Shown piece by piece: positions 8,624 to 12,512 of a stretch of DNA of 12,512 nucleotides. Positions within the stretch are counted from its first letter, which is position 1. Each line of letters starts with the position of its first letter. Below the pieces are notes generated by a model that worked only from the letters and a program-made list of their open reading frames with translations, had not been told where the DNA came from and did no database searches. This DNA comes from Conidiobolus incongruus B7586 (lineage: Eukaryota > Entomophthoromycota > Entomophthoromycetes > Entomophthorales > Conidiobolaceae), in the NCBI GenBank assembly GCA_000697335.1, contig JNEM01015507.1:1-12512 (forward strand), written 5' to 3'. The position numbers and the translations under genes are program-made.

Positions 8624-11600
8624 CATATCATTCCTACCAGATTAATGATATAAACAATTATTTAAATCTAATGATATAAAATCAAATTTCATATAGTACA
8701 GATACTTTATCTTCATCTAAAACATAATCCGAACTATGGCTCTATTCTCATAAACCAATGGTAAATCAACTAAACTAAAATCCCATTCAATTAAATCCTC
8801 CTTAACATGTGATGGTCAAGTAGGAAAGTCTCATGATCAAAAGAGTATCAAATTTGATCTTGTTGTGATGTTGTTTAAATTTCCCCATTCATACTCATTT
8901 TATCAATATATCCGTTCATTTAGCATTTCAACAGTTTATGATTAATGAATTCCACGTGACAATGAGGATATTTCACCAATCATTTGCTTGATTTTTTAAT
9001 CATATTTTGAAATTTGAATTATCAAACAGAATACAAAACTGGTTACTTGAAAATCAAATGACGCTACACAAATAATTTACCAACTTTTATTAAAATTATT
9101 ACCAATTACAATTGAATTAGATTGAATGATAAAATTTTTTTTCACCTTTCATAAATTACACTATATATAATTTAATATAATAAGCATAAATACTATAATT
9201 CATTAATATTAATATAATTCTTGATAAAATATATTTATTAATTAATACTTCAAAAATTATTATATAATAAAAGTTTAAATTAATAAAAAAAAACTTAATT
9301 TTAAAAAATAAATAATTTTTTAAGGGGATATGTTACCATTTATAATCTTAAAATGCAATAATGACTATTTGTGTTACAAATCCACATAATATTCAAAAAT
9401 TCTTATATATATATAAACACTATTTATAATATTAATTCATAAAAAAATTATTATGTTTTTATTCTCAATTTAAATTTTCTATAAGTACTGATATTTGAAA
9501 TGTTTTATACATTTTTTAATTGTTTATATGAAGAGTCCTAATTAAACATCCTGGATCCTATACAAGTGGGAGAAACTTCTAATTATGAGGGATCAAAGGA
9601 GAATTTAAACGGATGACTTGATCGATTGACCACATTATTAACAGTGATCAACCCATTTTAATTTTGTGTTTAATTTCATTAATGAATTACTCCAAGGACT
9701 ATTCCTCACTTCTTGATCATTCTCGGATAAATAATCAACCCAGGATAATTGATTTCATGATATCCTCACGTGAGTTTATATCCAATTAATCGATACTTCA
9801 ATGACTTTCAGTTGAATAGCTTTGCAATGATCTGCTCAATCAATATTATATATTGTTGTTAAATAATTTCAAACTATTAAAATATCTAAACAATTCATTT
9901 TCATACTTTAAAAATTATCCAATAAAAAAAATAATTTAATTCTTTAGGGATAATTTAATATAACTCACAATAAATTAAAATTTTAATAATTATGACTTGA
10001 AATTTAATTATGAATAAAAATGGTAATTTTTTAAATCGATTACTGAATTAAGTATGAAAATTAGAGATTCATATGTTAAATGATAAAAAAAAGTTTTGAA
10101 ATCATAATTAAGAATTTTATAATTAGCCATTCATTGATACTACTAATTCTATTATGTTAATTATTATTACCAATTATAATTAAGTATTTATAGTTTCAAC
10201 CGAAAAATTGTAGTTCGATTTATTACTTTATACTGGTATATCTTTAATCATATTATATGATATATTCGTTGTTATTCTATTTACAAAATAATAAATAAAA
10301 ACAATGATTTATTAATACTTTATATATTTCCAAGTATCATTTGATGAAGCAAAAATGAGAAGAACTATAGGTAACTGATAGGAATAACTGAGAATATGTC
10401 AGTTTCATTCTCTAAATTTGTTCCATTCATTTCATTAAATTACTCTTTCAATGTCGTCATATGACAACACTTTGTAACTACCTTACCACTTTATTCCAAG
10501 TCTAGTCGGAAAACTGTTTCGTGAATTAATAATTAGGATAAATCTTAATTAACTATTTATTATTTTTTATTTAATTAATTATCTTTAAAAAATTGAAAAT
10601 TTTTTAACTGATATGCTCAATTCATTAAGAAAATCGAACTTGTTATTTATTGTATTATTCCTTATTTTATATACTTTGAAACACCGTTATGGGCAATTTT
10701 AATTCAGTTTATAATATCGTTATACTAGTTAAAATCCTTAAAATAGGATTACTAATAAAGCATTCATAAATTCATTGTATATTTCTAAATTTGTTAACAC
10801 TTTCACAGTATCATATGTTTTATTTATTTGAAAATTATTCAAACTTAAAATTATTAAAATTTAGACAAATTGAACTTTGGGTACAGATTTATAAAAATAA
10901 TAATAATATTTACTATTTTTATTTTAAAATAGTCCCAAAAGTTGGAGCTAATAGATATTGGTCAAAAGCCTTTAGGTAAATATTTGTTATGACATGCATA
11001 TTATTGTGGTAATAATTGATATTTTACAAGTTTTAACTAGTATTATCACTCTTGATATAAAAATTCAGTTTGATAGTGATGTATACATTGAGTAAACTTT
11101 TGAGCCATAATTAACCTTTCGATGCAATCTGTAAATATTCATTGGAAGATATTAATATAGATCTCAAGTTCTCATACTCAACATAGAAATCAAATTGGTT
11201 AAAAATTTCATATATAATGTATGAGTAAACCAATACAATAACCTTGGCATCAATTTCATATTTGTAATTATTAGATTTTGTTATATCCTCTTAGTATAAT
11301 GATATATTGATATTTGTTATAAAAAACTCTAGCATTATTACTTATATTTTAAAATCAGACCATTAATTTGATAGCTAAAATACTTTCGTTAAATTTGTTT
11401 TACCATTTTAATGATTTGAATAAGCATTGATCAAATGTTAATTCAATTCTATCTTCATTTTGAATTTTAATTCTTGTCCTTGATGATACTGATATCGTTA
11501 TAGTAAATTTTATTTATTATTTTAGTAGTGTTATCTAATATCTAATTTAAAAAATTATTTAATACTTACAGCTAAAAGATTATTTCCTGTACAATCAAAC

Positions 11601-12512
11601 GAATAATTTTGTATTGGAAATTGAATTTGGTTATTAATTTGAACTTGCAATTGTATCATAATAAGTAATTTTCGATCAAATAAATTATCAATCAATTACA
11701 GTAGTTTTATTATTTTATATCATACCCTTTATCTAATATTACAGCTTTCTGAACATTTCTTTACAACCATTCATTTCAATTATCAAAATGATTGAATCTG
11801 TTTATATTAAATCAAGTGAACCCTTCATTAAAAACAATCTTAATATACGTTTTAATACTCAAATTGGTTTTTAATTTTAATTTTTATTAATTGTTAATTC
11901 ACAATCATATAAACATATTATTTTTTTGATTTTCAGAATTGGAATATCTTGATATTAATATCACTAATATTAACCCATTATTATAAATTATAAAAAAATG
12001 TTAAATATAATTTTATATTGAATATTATAACATCTCAATACTAAAGGATATATATTTGAAATTAGTATATTGGTATATTTTATTACTAATAATATATTTG
12101 TGATGTCTGTAAATATATTTTATATTGAATTTTTATGATTCAATTTTCATATTATATTAATCTCTAAATTTTTTTTAAAATAAAATTTTATAATATTTAC
12201 ATAATAATTCAAATTATAATTAACTAACATAGTTGTGATATTTATCCAATTCTAATTTACTAATTTCATAACTTGAAACAATAATTAAAATCTATTAATT
12301 TCAATAATATTATAAAAAGCTAGTACCTAAATATTCTAATAAAATATATTAAAATATCATTATTACAATATTTATATCAAATATATAAATAATAATGAAT
12401 ATACATATATATATATATATCTCTTAATAAAAAAATTATAGTTAAATTATATTATTTATTATATTTTTTAAGAATTTTAAAAAATCTAAATCTTAATATA
12501 TAACATATATTG
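8624..12512. other. AT-rich intergenic region, no supportable gene
   Basis: Nearly 3.9 kb without a gene I can defend. Less AT-rich stretches occur at about 8700-9000, 9540-9850 and 10340-10530; they contain CACGTG hexamers at 8953-8958 and 9767-9772 and the palindrome GTCATATGAC at 10456-10465. Between about 11.1 and 11.9 kb there are short open stretches with plausible amino-acid make-up and splice-like borders on both strands, but no family is recognisable and the strand cannot be settled. The last 600 bp are again almost pure A+T. Confidence 0.6.
12405..12420. repeat. (AT)8 microsatellite
   Basis: Eight uninterrupted AT units near the right edge of the window. Confidence 0.85.

Noticed and set aside
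10791-10979. 62-codon open frame on the plus strand, ending just before GTAAAT
   Set aside because: It lacks an ATG at its start and shows no recognisable domain; a length expected by chance here.

Overview
This window looks like fungal nuclear DNA. It holds two intact, intron-free genes for proton-coupled oligopeptide transporters of the fungal PTR2 (POT/PepT) type, embedded in long, extremely A+T-rich spacer. The coding regions are visibly richer in G+C than everything around them. CTG codons fall at leucine positions that the paralogue encodes with TTG or CTT, so the standard code fits and the CUG-Ser yeasts are unlikely. I cannot place the species. The very AT-rich spacers and the wording of the transporter motifs would suit a yeast or an early-diverging fungus equally well.

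Layout: 1-2216 is AT-rich spacer with only small repeats. 2217-2265 is a promoter block shared by both transporter genes. 2369-3967 (+) is the first transporter (532 aa). 3968-6306 is a 2.3 kb AT-rich spacer with one unexplained G+C-richer island near 4735-4825 and a (TA)11 microsatellite. 6307-7911 (-) is the second transporter (534 aa), with the matching promoter block at 8017-8066. 8284-8619 is a fossil solo LTR, probably Ty3/Gypsy-like, bounded by a 4-bp direct repeat CTAT. From 8624 to the right end I can support no gene. Some stretches there are less AT-rich, and around 11.1-11.9 kb there are short exon-like open frames on both strands that I cannot resolve.

The two transporters are tail-to-tail paralogues, about 85% identical in protein by hand count (roughly 78 differences). 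At DNA level they alternate between tracts with no mismatch at all, including silent positions (158, 63, 83, 87 and 146 bp), and clearly diverged stretches. That is the expected mark of gene conversion between inverted copies. A roughly 42-bp upstream block has kept both its sequence and its distance from the ATG (about -145), and includes a GATA-type site at identical spacing, so the two genes probably share core regulation. The second copy has in addition acquired an LTR about 370 bp upstream, which by its signals probably points towards the gene. Both proteins would import di- and tripeptides across the plasma membrane.

I found no sign of a wholly undescribed system. The most informative content is the history of the duplicated pair.
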